NCBI GenBank assembly: GCA_012034405.1 | Contig: JAAVLZ010000005.1 | Coordinates: 88,719 to 152,718 of the forward strand | DNA from: Oscillospiraceae bacterium HV4-5-C5C | GTDB lineage: Bacteria > Bacillota > Clostridia > Saccharofermentanales > Fastidiosipilaceae | DNA: 64,000 nt | Direction of reading: 5' to 3' | Shown: piece after piece, positions 25,355 through 34,596 of the stretch | Layout of the letters: every line of letters starts with the position of its first letter | Numbering within the stretch: position 1 is the stretch's first letter | Translations under genes and position numbers: made by a program | The notes under the pieces: model-generated | The model's input: only the letters and a program-made list of their open reading frames with translations | What the model was told of the DNA's origin: nothing | The model's database searches: none

Positions 25355-26980
25355 TCACCAATGTTTCAGCATAAAGGCCTCAAACGGACGCAAGGTTTCA
25401 CCCACTGGTCCTGGATAATTGTGAATTAGGCAGTTAGCTTGCTTCCAGTGTTCCGGTAAAAATTGCGGTCTTTCCTGGGCGTGAAAGTTCACGACCGTTA
25501 ATATTTGTTCTGAATCCCACTCACGTACGTACATAAACAGATCAGGATCAGACTCTGCCAGCAGCGTATATGAGCCATCTATCAGGGTTGTTTCCTGCTT
25601 CCGCAGGTTTATCAGCTTCTGGTAGTAGCAAAAAACCGAATCCGGATCGTCTACCTGAGCAGCCGCGTTAATGTAGCTATAATTGGGATTGACTTTTATC
25701 CAGGGTTCACCGCTACTGAAACCCGCCTGAGGACTATCGTCCCATTGCATGGGGGTCCGGGCGTTATCGCGTCCACGGGCCTGAATCGAACGCAGAATAT
25801 CAGCCGGCGCATAGCCTTCCTCCAGTCTTTCCCGATACAGGTTCAGACTTTCAATGTCCCGGCAATCCTCAAGAGAAAGGTATGCATTCGTCATCCCCAG
25901 CTCTTCGCCCTGATAAATATAAGGGGTACCCTGGAATCCATACAGCAGGGTGGCCAGCATTTTAGCAGAAACCTCCCGATAGGCCGGTTTATCACTACCC
26001 CAACGAGATACAATGCGCGGCAGATCATGATTATTCCAGAACAAGCTGTTCCAACCACAACCATACAGCTGGCGCTGCCATCCGGACAGAACTTGTTTTA
26101 ATCTGACAAGATCCAGCGGAGCTAAATCCCATTTTTGTCCACCTGGTTTTTGGTCCAGACCGATATGCTCAAATTGGAAAACCATAGAGAATTCACTGCC
26201 ATCCGGCTGGCTGAAAAGCCGGGCAATTTGTGGAGTGGCCCCCCAGGTTTCGCCAACGGTCACGTAATCACCGTTGCCAAATGTCGCCTGGTTCATCTCC
26301 CTGATCAATTCATGCAGTCTGGGGCCATTATTAGTGATACCCAAATCCGGGTCCTTAGCTATCTGGTCAATCACATCCAGTCTGAAACCGCCTACCCCCC
26401 GTTTCATCCACCAACGGATCATGTCATACAGGGCTTCCCGCACGGCAGGGTTATCCCAGTTCAGATCCGGCTGGGCGACTGCAAACTGATGAAAATAATA
26501 CTGCTGCAGCTGAGGGACCCATTGCCAGGCGGAACCACCAAAACAAGCCCTCATATCATTAGGTGGTTGACCAGGCTGACCGTCACGCCAGATGTAAAAG
26601 TCATGATAGGGATTGTCCCGACCTTTCAAGGCTTCCTGAAACCAACGATGCCGGTCTGAGGTATGATTCAGAACTAAATCCATGATGATACGGATACCGC
26701 GAAGCCTGGCCTCCGCAATCAAGCGGTCCATATCAGCCAGGCTGCCAAACATTGGATCTATATCCTGGTAATCAGAAATATCATAGCCATTGTCTTCCTG
26801 AGGCGAACGATATACCGGAGAGAGCCAGATTGCGTCAACCCCCAGCCGCCGTAGATAGTCCAGCCGCCGGATCAGGCCAGGAAGGTCTCCCACCCCATCT
26901 CCATTAGAATCCTGAAAGCTGCGGGGATATACCTGATAGATCACAGCCTCCTGCCACCAATGATGGGCATTAACAGACAT
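25355..26980 (-). CDS. GH13 oligo-1,6-glucosidase / alpha-glucosidase
   Basis: Cytoplasmic enzyme of 541 residues, typical length for the GH13_31 subfamily. Catalytic residues are clear: nucleophile Asp202 in GGFRLDVIDQI, acid Glu244 in TVGETWG, third acid Asp319 in FWNNHDLPR; the first conserved region reads DLVLNHTSD. The residue after the nucleophile is Val, which in this subfamily goes with alpha-1,6 bonds (isomaltose type), whereas Thr or Ala goes with alpha-1,4. The ATG at 26980 follows AGAAGGAGG and overlaps the end of the GH31 gene by 11 bases, so translation is coupled. It probably finishes the breakdown of isomalto-oligosaccharides or dextran fragments imported by the transporter of this operon. 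Confidence 0.92.
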   Translation of the reverse strand: MSVNAHHWWQEAVIYQVYPRSFQDSNGDGVGDLPGLIRRLDYLRRLGVDAIWLSPVYRSPQEDNGYDISDYQDIDPMFGSLADMDRLIAEARLRGIRIIMDLVLNHTSDRHRWFQEALKGRDNPYHDFYIWRDGQPGQPPNDMRACFGGSAWQWVPQLQQYYFHQFAVAQPDLNWDNPAVREALYDMIRWWMKRGVGGFRLDVIDQIAKDPDLGITNNGPRLHELIREMNQATFGNGDYVTVGETWGATPQIARLFSQPDGSEFSMVFQFEHIGLDQKPGGQKWDLAPLDLVRLKQVLSGWQRQLYGCGWNSLFWNNHDLPRIVSRWGSDKPAYREVSAKMLATLLYGFQGTPYIYQGEELGMTNAYLSLEDCRDIESLNLYRERLEEGYAPADILRSIQARGRDNARTPMQWDDSPQAGFSSGEPWIKVNPNYSYINAAAQVDDPDSVFCYYQKLINLRKQETTLIDGSYTLLAESDPDLFMYVREWDSEQILTVVNFHAQERPQFLPEHWKQANCLIHNYPGPVGETLRPFEAFMLKHW

Positions 26981-29396
26981 CTGACTTGCCTCCTTCTGTT
27001 TGCAGTAATCTGGGATAACAAAGCTCCTCAATTTTGCTGAACACCGGGATTTCGCCCAGCGGACTTTGCACCTGCACGGTCATACCACCAACAAATGGTT
27101 GTCCGCTCCAGAAATCAAACCACTGCCCTTCCGGCAACCAGACTTCACGGCCCGTCGCTGCAGCTTCCAGGACAGGCGCCACCAGCAGGTTTCGACCCAG
27201 CATATATTGATCTTCGCAGAGCAGACTTTGCTGGCAGTCTGGATAATCGTAAATCAGGTGGGCCATCAAAGGCCGGCCGCTAGCCACCGCATGGCGGGCT
27301 TCATCATACAGATATGGCAATAATTGCATGCGCAGTTTAGCCAGACGGCGGTAGGCAGCAATGATTTCCGGCGCTTCGTTGACCCTGGCCATGTTCCAGG
27401 GGCTGCGATCATTGATCCAGTCACGCCGCCGGCTGTCCCCATATTGACCGCTTCGCGGTTCTGAATGAAATTGCATAATTGGGCTGAAGCACCCCATCGC
27501 CGCTGATCGCAGATAAAAATCCGTATCTGGCAGTTCTCCGGCAAACCCGCCGATATCAAAGCCCCAAAATAGAACCCCTGATAAGCCGGCTGACAGACCT
27601 GCGGTCAGCTGGCCCCGCAGCTCGGAATATTGCGAAAGCTGATCGCCAGCCCAATGGAGAGGCCTGTACTGGGAGCCACTGTAGCCCGCCCGGGAGAAGG
27701 TCACGCCGTGGCGCCCTTCCTTATTCAGGAAATCATAATACGCCTGGGTGTAGAGCGCCGGATAGAGATTCCGCATGCTGATCCCGGTTTTGTGATTGGA
27801 AAAGCGGGTCTCAGGCAGATATATAAATTCACCGCCGTCAGTTTTAAAGCCTTCAACGTTAAGCTCCTCACAAAGATAACGTCGCTTTTCAAGCCACCAG
27901 GAAACAGCCTGGGGGTTACTGAAATCCAGCAGCAGGCTTCCGGTAAACCATTTATCCGGAATACGGTATGGTGTGCCATCCGGATTTTGAACACAGTAAC
28001 CCTGCGAAATGGCTTCCTGCTCATCCAGACGCAGTTGTTGGTTATGATTATCACGGGTGGGGCGAATGATGGGAATCTGCCACAGTACCAGATGCATACC
28101 TGCCTGAGCCAGGCTCTGAGTGAAGGCGCGCGGATCAGGCCAGGGACCATCAGCAGGAAAACTGAAATCCTTATATGTGAAAGCTTTACGTCTGGGTATG
28201 TAACCGGCGCCGTTCCAGATGTAGAAGGTTTCTTCATCACTCCAGGCTTCAAGAACCATAACAGTTGCAGGAATATTCAGTTCCCGGGTCAGCCTTAATT
28301 GTTCCTCTGCTTCCTGCTGGGTTGCCCAGCCATTAGCAGACATCCAAGGGCCAAACACCCATGGTGGCGGCAGAGCGGGCGTCCCCTGATGATGGGTCAA
28401 GCGCTTAAGGAGACAAGCCGGCTCTCCCAGCCACAGGTGCAGTGGATGAAAGCGGCCGTCATCTGTCTGCCCGGAAAAGCTACCACTCACCCTCGCTCCA
28501 GCGTAATGAGAAAGATCCCAGCGGGTTTCTGCCTGCGTCTCAGCAAATAAGCCCCAGTGTTGGTTTGAAAAGAGCCAGGGCACCGGCAGATAAGTGTGAC
28601 GCCCCTGTTTGGTATAGTTTTCATAAACCAGATTCCGGGGCTGCAATCCCCGCTGATTGACCCGGTCAAATTTTTCGCCGCAACCAAAAAAGCCCTGTCC
28701 GCTCAGTTCCAGTGGGATAAAAAAGTCTGTGATCAAACCATCCGGTTGGGCCGTCAGGCTGATGCTTTCCAGACCGGCACAACACAGCGCAGGAGCTGTT
28801 GGCTTTTCAGAATCGCCCAGCGCAAACCTGAAAGGTTTGGGTTCCAAGGAAACCAGCACCTTACTGCCGCCAGCAGCGGCATCAGTATCTGATAGCGTCA
28901 AATTCAAGGAAGCCTGACTGTGGGTTTCCGGACGAGGATCAGTCAGTTGCGGCAACAGGCGGCAGCCCGCTTCTTCAGCTGTCAGCGTCAGCATCAGACA
29001 GCGATCATCTGAGAGCCGGAAGTATAGGTACAGTTGAGCCGGATCCGGCTGAACATGACCCAGATATGCGCTTACACGGAGTTTCTGCCGGACCTCGAAG
29101 CAATAGGTAGCCGGGTCACCAGCTTGATCAAAACGATAACTGACCTTGCTGCCTGCGGCAAACGCGCCCAGGTCAAAGCGAAGGCAATCCGCTTGTATAT
29201 CCGGCGCCGGCCGCCCTTGAATACGCCGGGTATGTCCATCTGTGGTCAGGAGCAGCGCTGTGGTCCGGTCAGTGTTATCCTGACTACTGGACAAGGCAAA
29301 GATGGTCACGGCTTCATTCGCTGCCGGCCGGTAGGGCAGGCGATCATAACCACAGGCAGCATACGGATTATTCCCCGCAGGATGATGAATAAGCAT
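26970..29396 (-). CDS. GH31 alpha-glycosidase (first of two)
   Basis: Cytoplasmic enzyme of 808 residues. The GH31 active site is visible: nucleophile Asp520 in EGFKTDGGEF and acid/base Asp585 in LHWAGDQLSQ, with WGFDIGGFAG and the beta-sheet end LPEGQWFDFWSGQPF. The N-terminal 220 residues are the family's beta-sandwich. Family members cleave alpha-glucosides, alpha-xylosides or alpha-galactosides. AAAGGAGAGACTT precedes the ATG at 29396; this start lies 29 bases inside the preceding GH31 gene, and its own end overlaps the GH13 gene by 11 bases, a tightly coupled trio. Confidence 0.9.
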   Translation of the reverse strand: MLIHHPAGNNPYAACGYDRLPYRPAANEAVTIFALSSSQDNTDRTTALLLTTDGHTRRIQGRPAPDIQADCLRFDLGAFAAGSKVSYRFDQAGDPATYCFEVRQKLRVSAYLGHVQPDPAQLYLYFRLSDDRCLMLTLTAEEAGCRLLPQLTDPRPETHSQASLNLTLSDTDAAAGGSKVLVSLEPKPFRFALGDSEKPTAPALCCAGLESISLTAQPDGLITDFFIPLELSGQGFFGCGEKFDRVNQRGLQPRNLVYENYTKQGRHTYLPVPWLFSNQHWGLFAETQAETRWDLSHYAGARVSGSFSGQTDDGRFHPLHLWLGEPACLLKRLTHHQGTPALPPPWVFGPWMSANGWATQQEAEEQLRLTRELNIPATVMVLEAWSDEETFYIWNGAGYIPRRKAFTYKDFSFPADGPWPDPRAFTQSLAQAGMHLVLWQIPIIRPTRDNHNQQLRLDEQEAISQGYCVQNPDGTPYRIPDKWFTGSLLLDFSNPQAVSWWLEKRRYLCEELNVEGFKTDGGEFIYLPETRFSNHKTGISMRNLYPALYTQAYYDFLNKEGRHGVTFSRAGYSGSQYRPLHWAGDQLSQYSELRGQLTAGLSAGLSGVLFWGFDIGGFAGELPDTDFYLRSAAMGCFSPIMQFHSEPRSGQYGDSRRRDWINDRSPWNMARVNEAPEIIAAYRRLAKLRMQLLPYLYDEARHAVASGRPLMAHLIYDYPDCQQSLLCEDQYMLGRNLLVAPVLEAAATGREVWLPEGQWFDFWSGQPFVGGMTVQVQSPLGEIPVFSKIEELCYPRLLQTEGGKSDVC

Positions 29397-31803
29397 AAGT
29401 CTCTCCTTTTGGTTGTTCAGCTGATAAGATTTCAGTTAAAGCAGATAGCAGCGTCCCCGGTAGCCCGCTGGCGGCCAGACTTGCCAGCGACCGGGTCCCT
29501 TGTTGCCGGATAATACGCCCGGCGGCCTCTTTCATCTCATAGTCAAGCTCTGCCTGATCCAGACATTGATAGGCGAAATCCTGGATTGGATTGGATCGGC
29601 AGACGAGGCCCTGGTTGAAACTCAGCGTCAGGACCTGAGCCGGGCGCAAGGGAGGCAGACTGATCTCCAGCAGGCCGCGGTCAGCATCATAATGAGTCGT
29701 GCCGGGCTGAACCACCTGCCCATCGAGTTTCAGATACAGGCTCGCCGGTTCCATGACAGCATGGCACACCACTTTGTAATAGCGGAGATCCGGCAGGCAG
29801 GTCAGCAAGCCTTGTCCGGCTGTTATCTTCAGGCAGGGCTGCGCTCCCCAGCTCAGGTCAAATGTTGACGCCGCCCAATCTGTACATGCTACAGACTGAC
29901 CTTCGCCCTGATCTTCCCACAAGGTGAATCGACCATCCGCTCCGGGAAATAGATGGAGTTCCAGCTGGTCCGGATTCTGTTCTGCCGAGCAGTCCTGGGG
30001 CCCCAGTGGGACCAGACTGCCCGCTCGCAGCAGCAAGGGGAAATACTGGAGTGGGCGCCACAGCGTGAGCAATCTGCCGCCGTCATAGACCATACCCGTA
30101 AAGAAATCATACCAGCGGCCTTCCGGCAACCACATCCTGACAGCCGCCAGACCCAAATCCCGTTCACAGGGACAGGTTACTGGTCCAGCTAAAAACGCCG
30201 ATCCAAAATAGTATTCATTGGGTTGATCATAGGCTTCCGGACACTCCGGTTCCGAATAGTAGAGGGGTTGAATGAGCGGTTGGCCCTTGGCCGCGGCGCG
30301 GTAATTCATGCTGTACAAATAGGGAATCAAGCGTTGTCTTAACTGCAGATACCGGGTAATAATCTGGCGATAGGGTTCTGGATACTCCCAGGGTTCCTTA
30401 TGAATGAAAGGGCTGCGGCTGCTGTGAAGTCGAAGGATGGGCGAAAAAGCGCCCAATTGCACCCAGCGGGTGGTTAATTCATTATCTCGAACGCCTCGCA
30501 TATGGCCACCTATATCATGACTCCACCAGCCATAGCCAATATTTGATGCTGTAGCCGTAAAATACGGCTGAAAGGCCAGTGAAGCCCAGCTGATGATGGT
30601 ATCACCTGAAAAGCCCACCGGATAGCGATGGCTTCCTGGTCCGGCATATCGTGAAAAGGTCAGGGCCCGACTGCGACCCCGGCCATTATCCAGATAATGA
30701 AAATGGTTCAGAATCCACAGGGGATCCAGGCCAGGCATATGACTGACGCGCCCCTGCTGCCAGTCAATCCACCAGAAATCGACGCCCTCCTGTTCCAGCG
30801 GATGGTGCAGACAGCGGAAATAAGCAGTCATAAAGTTCGGATCAGCCGCATCAAAAGCAACTGGTTCTTCCGTAGCAGGGTCAATTCCCATGGCTTTGGC
30901 CATCTGCGGATAGGCGTCTTCATACGCCCGCACCCCTTCTGCAGGGTGCACATTCAGTGTTACCTTCAAGCCGTGCTGGTGTAGCCACTTGAGGAAGGCC
31001 GGCGGATCCGGAAACAACGCCCGGTTCCAGCTATAACCGGTCCAGCCGCTGCCAAAGCGGGCCGGAACCTCTACCTTGTGCCAATCCATGTCAATAACCG
31101 CCACAGAAAGCGGAATCTTTTCACATTCAAACCGCTCCATGAGGCTTTCATAGCCTTTCTGGGTATAAGGATAGTACCGGCTCCACCAGTTGCCGAATGT
31201 CCAGCGCGGCAGCAGCGGCTGTGGTCCGGTCAGCTGGTAGAAGGCTTGCAGACAGGCTGTATAATTGTGGCCATAGCCAAAAAAGTACAGATCTGGCCCG
31301 GCGTTTTCCGATCTTGGCTCTACCCACCCCTGCGGCGTCAGCCTCATGGTATGGCTATCATCCAGTACCGTGTAACCGGATCTGGACATCAGGCCTGATT
31401 CCAGCGGAATGCTACCGTCTGCCTGGTCCAGTGTCCGTGCCGTCCCGCCCAGGTTTTCAACGGACTGGCCGTAAAACCAGACGCCCTGCTGTCCCGGCAT
31501 ATGACCGGTAACCGTGATTTGCAGACTCTGAGCAGTAAAAGGCTCCTCCATACGATAGCTTAATCTGAGGCTTGGCGTACTAAGCCTGAACCATCCGTCT
31601 TCTTTTTTAGTCTCAAAGTATGGAAGGGGAAATCTCCGGTTCAGTACCGTCTGGGTAGCACGATCATCAAAGCTCCCGCTCCGGCTGAACTCCAGGCGGA
31701 TCAGTTCAGCTGTCAGAACAGTAAGGCGATAATGCTGGCCGCGGATGACCGCTTCCGGTCTGGGCTGCGGGTCGGTTTTCAGTTGATAAAGCGGATTCGT
31801 CAT
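29368..31803 (-). CDS. GH31 alpha-glycosidase (second of two)
   Basis: Cytoplasmic enzyme of 811 residues from the ATG at 31803, which has GGAGG eight bases upstream; an in-frame GTG at 31818 overlaps that site. Nucleophile Asp347 lies in WWIDWQQG and acid/base Asp401 in GFSGDTIISW; YFFGYGHNY and GYGWWSHDIGG are further family marks. The DWQQ form of the nucleophile motif differs from the KTDGGE form in its neighbour, so the two enzymes belong to different GH31 branches and probably split different linkages of one substrate. It overlaps the next gene by 29 bases and lies 130 bp after the binding-protein gene. Confidence 0.9.
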   Translation of the reverse strand: MTNPLYQLKTDPQPRPEAVIRGQHYRLTVLTAELIRLEFSRSGSFDDRATQTVLNRRFPLPYFETKKEDGWFRLSTPSLRLSYRMEEPFTAQSLQITVTGHMPGQQGVWFYGQSVENLGGTARTLDQADGSIPLESGLMSRSGYTVLDDSHTMRLTPQGWVEPRSENAGPDLYFFGYGHNYTACLQAFYQLTGPQPLLPRWTFGNWWSRYYPYTQKGYESLMERFECEKIPLSVAVIDMDWHKVEVPARFGSGWTGYSWNRALFPDPPAFLKWLHQHGLKVTLNVHPAEGVRAYEDAYPQMAKAMGIDPATEEPVAFDAADPNFMTAYFRCLHHPLEQEGVDFWWIDWQQGRVSHMPGLDPLWILNHFHYLDNGRGRSRALTFSRYAGPGSHRYPVGFSGDTIISWASLAFQPYFTATASNIGYGWWSHDIGGHMRGVRDNELTTRWVQLGAFSPILRLHSSRSPFIHKEPWEYPEPYRQIITRYLQLRQRLIPYLYSMNYRAAAKGQPLIQPLYYSEPECPEAYDQPNEYYFGSAFLAGPVTCPCERDLGLAAVRMWLPEGRWYDFFTGMVYDGGRLLTLWRPLQYFPLLLRAGSLVPLGPQDCSAEQNPDQLELHLFPGADGRFTLWEDQGEGQSVACTDWAASTFDLSWGAQPCLKITAGQGLLTCLPDLRYYKVVCHAVMEPASLYLKLDGQVVQPGTTHYDADRGLLEISLPPLRPAQVLTLSFNQGLVCRSNPIQDFAYQCLDQAELDYEMKEAAGRIIRQQGTRSLASLAASGLPGTLLSALTEILSAEQPKGETYAYSSSCGE

Positions 31804-31880
31804 GTAAAATGCCTCCACAGTCTCTGCCGGTTATTGCTGCCGGCAATCTGCCTGATATGTAATACCGGCCGGATAATAGA

Positions 31881-31910
31881 AGCGGGATCAGGCCAAAGCC
31901 CCATCCCGCT
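31881..31910 (-). terminator. Hairpin between transporter and hydrolase genes
   Basis: AGCGGGAT and ATCCCGCT form an eight-base stem with a 14-base loop. On the minus strand it is followed by TCTATTA rather than a clean T run, so readthrough into the hydrolase genes is expected. Confidence 0.45.
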
Positions 31911-31932
31911 CCTGCAAGCAGTTTCCGGTCTC

Positions 31933-33615
31933 TTATTTGGCTTGTGCTATATAGCGGTTGTATGCATCTGTATAAATCTGGATCATGTCATCCAGACCCA
32001 GATCCTTCAGCTGAGCCACATATGCGTCCCAACCCTCATCAATCCCACCGTTACTGACCCATTCGGCGCGGGTTGATTCAACATATTTGTCGATATCAGT
32101 TGTCAAGGTAGCCAGCTGTTCGCTTTCCTCTGCTGTATAGATCACGTTAGGGAACGGGGTAGTTATATAGGCATCACCCAGTTTGCTGAGCTCCATTTTC
32201 AGGCCATCACCGCTGGTGCTTGAGAGCTTGATCTTCTCCTGGAATTCACTGCTGACATATTTAGGTCCAAAGTCACGCAGGCTCTGATCCCAGTACCAGG
32301 CATCCGCACTGGTGCCTTCCGGCGGATCGTTCAGCGTATATGTTCCGTCATTATTTTGGGTTATAACCGTACCAATCGCTCCCCAGAAATTCTGGATACT
32401 GGCTTCACCCGTATAGAAACGGTCCAGCCAGGCGGCGGCCAGTTCAGGATTCTGACAGGATGTCGTAATTTCAGCTTCGTTTCTGACGATGCTGGAAACA
32501 CCGTTGGCATCACCGCCGGCATACTGTTTGCCGTCCGGCCCGATAATGGGCGCAAGGGCTTCATACTCAGCCGACCATTGACCAAACAGGGAGTCCGGCG
32601 TCCAGGCATAATCAAAACCTACCAGTGCGACAGATTCGTTTTTGCGCTTGGCATCCAGCATGGTCTGGTCCTGCGTAAAGGATTCCGGATCAATTATGCC
32701 CTCTTGATAAAGCTCGTTGAGCCACTTCAGGCCTTCCTTATAGTTTTCCGCCGTCGGATAGTAAACCAGCGAACCATCTGATTCAACCATCATGTGATTG
32801 CCATTCAGATCAGTAATGCCAAACGGATTGAGCAGATCCATGGATAAGCCCTTGGCGCCACTGATAGGATACTCATCAGTGGTATCACCATTACCGTTGG
32901 CGTCTTGCTCCTTAAAGGCTTTCAGGACAGTGGTCAGTTCATCAATGGTAGTTGGTTCCTCCAGTCCCAGATTATCCAGCCAGGTTTTGTTAATGATCGG
33001 TTGATTACATGTTTCCGGTCGGCTGGGCAATTTACGCGGCAAAGAATAGATCTTGCCATCAGTAAAGGTAATCGTCTGCTTAAGCTCCGGCGTTTCCTCC
33101 ATAGCGGCTTTCAGATTTGGCATATGCTGATCAATCAGATCCGTCAGATCCAGAAACATTTCTGAATTATTCAGAATGTCTGAGTCATTAAAGGTCTGGC
33201 TGCCCAGGATGACTTCTGGCAGTTCGCCGCTGGCTAACATAATAGACTTCTGTTCACCCCAGTCATTCAGAGACTGAACCTGCCACTCCGGGGTCACGTT
33301 GGTACTGGCCTCCAGATCTTTCAGCCATTGGTTCTGTGTAAAGGAATCCCCCATGCTGCCCCAGCGGGTGGTCAGAATCTGTAAGGTTACGGGCTCCTCA
33401 GACAATGGTTCATTGCTGCTGTCTGAGGCGTTGCTGTCACTTACAGTCTGGCTGTCGGACGCTGCTTGACTGGTTGCAGCAACCGTCTCAGCCTCCGTGC
33501 TTTTGCTGGTGGTGGCTGAGCTGCTACCGGAGCAGGCTGCCAGCGGCACTGTGGCCACGCCTGCGGCCAGCAGCACCGTCAACAAGCTGCGGTTTGCATA
33601 CTTCCCTAATTTCAT
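31933..33615 (-). CDS. Sugar-binding lipoprotein, LplA/YtcQ-like (CUT1)
   Basis: A 560-residue extracellular binding protein, longer than MalE types and in the range of the LplA/YtcQ group. Lipobox LAAC with Cys28, Ser/Thr linker to about residue 70, then LQILTTRWGSMGDSF, SGELPEVILGSQTF, KIYSLPRKLPSRPETCNQ and YAGGDANGVSS. AGGAGG lies eight bases before the ATG at 33615; an ATG six bases earlier is too close. It partners with the two permeases at 33672-35541. In a locus with GH31 and GH13 enzymes the ligand is probably an alpha-gluco-oligosaccharide; this is inference. Confidence 0.92.
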   Translation of the reverse strand: MKLGKYANRSLLTVLLAAGVATVPLAACSGSSSATTSKSTEAETVAATSQAASDSQTVSDSNASDSSNEPLSEEPVTLQILTTRWGSMGDSFTQNQWLKDLEASTNVTPEWQVQSLNDWGEQKSIMLASGELPEVILGSQTFNDSDILNNSEMFLDLTDLIDQHMPNLKAAMEETPELKQTITFTDGKIYSLPRKLPSRPETCNQPIINKTWLDNLGLEEPTTIDELTTVLKAFKEQDANGNGDTTDEYPISGAKGLSMDLLNPFGITDLNGNHMMVESDGSLVYYPTAENYKEGLKWLNELYQEGIIDPESFTQDQTMLDAKRKNESVALVGFDYAWTPDSLFGQWSAEYEALAPIIGPDGKQYAGGDANGVSSIVRNEAEITTSCQNPELAAAWLDRFYTGEASIQNFWGAIGTVITQNNDGTYTLNDPPEGTSADAWYWDQSLRDFGPKYVSSEFQEKIKLSSTSGDGLKMELSKLGDAYITTPFPNVIYTAEESEQLATLTTDIDKYVESTRAEWVSNGGIDEGWDAYVAQLKDLGLDDMIQIYTDAYNRYIAQAK

Positions 33616-33671
33616 TCTCATTTCCTCCTAAGTATATTGCGGCAAAGGCTGAAGATATGCGCGCCAGGTCT

Positions 33672-34583
33672 CTAGCCTTTGACAGCTCCGATCATGACAC
33701 CCTGGTTAAAGTATTTTTGTACAAAGGGGTACATCAGCATCACCGGCAGGGTGGAAACGATGATGACCGAATAGCGCATCAGAGCGGCCAGGCGCAGCGC
33801 AATCTGTGCAGCTTCGCCGGTCCCCAAAGCGCTTTGTACGTTGTTAGTGATCAGAATATCCCTGAGAATTAGCTGTAAAGGGTACAGCTGCCGATCTTTC
33901 AAGTAGATCAGGGCGTTGAAGTAGGAGTTCCACTGACCCACTGCCGTCCATAAAGCGATCACCGCGATGACGGCTTTGGAAAGCGGCAATACAATGCCAA
34001 AAAAGTTACGCAGATTGCCGCAGCCATCTATCTGAGCTGCGTCCCAGAGATCCCTGGGCAGACTGCTGTCAAAAAAGGTACGGGCGACCAGGATGTTGTA
34101 AACAGAGACTGAAAACGGCAGCACCATGACCCAGATGGTATTATAGAGATTAAAGTCCTGAATGGTCAGATAGGTCGGTATCAAGCCTCCGTTGAAAAAC
34201 ATGGTAAAGATAAAGATAAACGTTAAAAACCGACGTCCCCATAAGTCTTTACGGGACAGGGCATAGGCAGCCGGTATATTGACAGCCAATCCTATAAAGG
34301 TTCCCAGCGCGGTATAGATAATGGTATTCAGGTATCCTGTCCAGATATCACCATATTTAAATAACTCCTTATATCCGTCCAGCGTGAAGCCTACCGGCCA
34401 GAACCAGACATTTCCTCCAGAGACAGCATAAGGATTGCTAAAAGAAGCAATAATAATGAAATAAATAGGATATAGGATCAGCAGCAGGAAGATGATCGCA
34501 ACCGTATAGACAATCAAACTGAAGGCCAGATCCGCTCCGGACAATTTCACCGTACGATGTTTGGCGGGCTTCTTTACATGCAT
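33672..34583 (-). CDS. Sugar ABC transporter permease, LplC/YtcP-like
   Basis: Membrane subunit of 303 residues with six helices. Docking loop DLWDAAQIDGCGNLRNFFGI; it ends with PFVQKYFNQGVMIGAVKG, the C-terminus characteristic of the LplC branch. AAGGAGG eight bases before the ATG. It begins 13 bases after the LplB-like gene stop and is followed by the binding-protein gene after 56 bp. No ATPase gene is present. Confidence 0.93.
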   Translation of the reverse strand: MHVKKPAKHRTVKLSGADLAFSLIVYTVAIIFLLLILYPIYFIIIASFSNPYAVSGGNVWFWPVGFTLDGYKELFKYGDIWTGYLNTIIYTALGTFIGLAVNIPAAYALSRKDLWGRRFLTFIFIFTMFFNGGLIPTYLTIQDFNLYNTIWVMVLPFSVSVYNILVARTFFDSSLPRDLWDAAQIDGCGNLRNFFGIVLPLSKAVIAVIALWTAVGQWNSYFNALIYLKDRQLYPLQLILRDILITNNVQSALGTGEAAQIALRLAALMRYSVIIVSTLPVMLMYPFVQKYFNQGVMIGAVKG

Positions 34584-34596
34584 GGGTCTTTCCTCC

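Noticed and set aside
27630..28298. A 222-codon plus-strand open frame
   Set aside because: Opposite the GH31 gene at 26970-29396, no ribosome site, no known motif.
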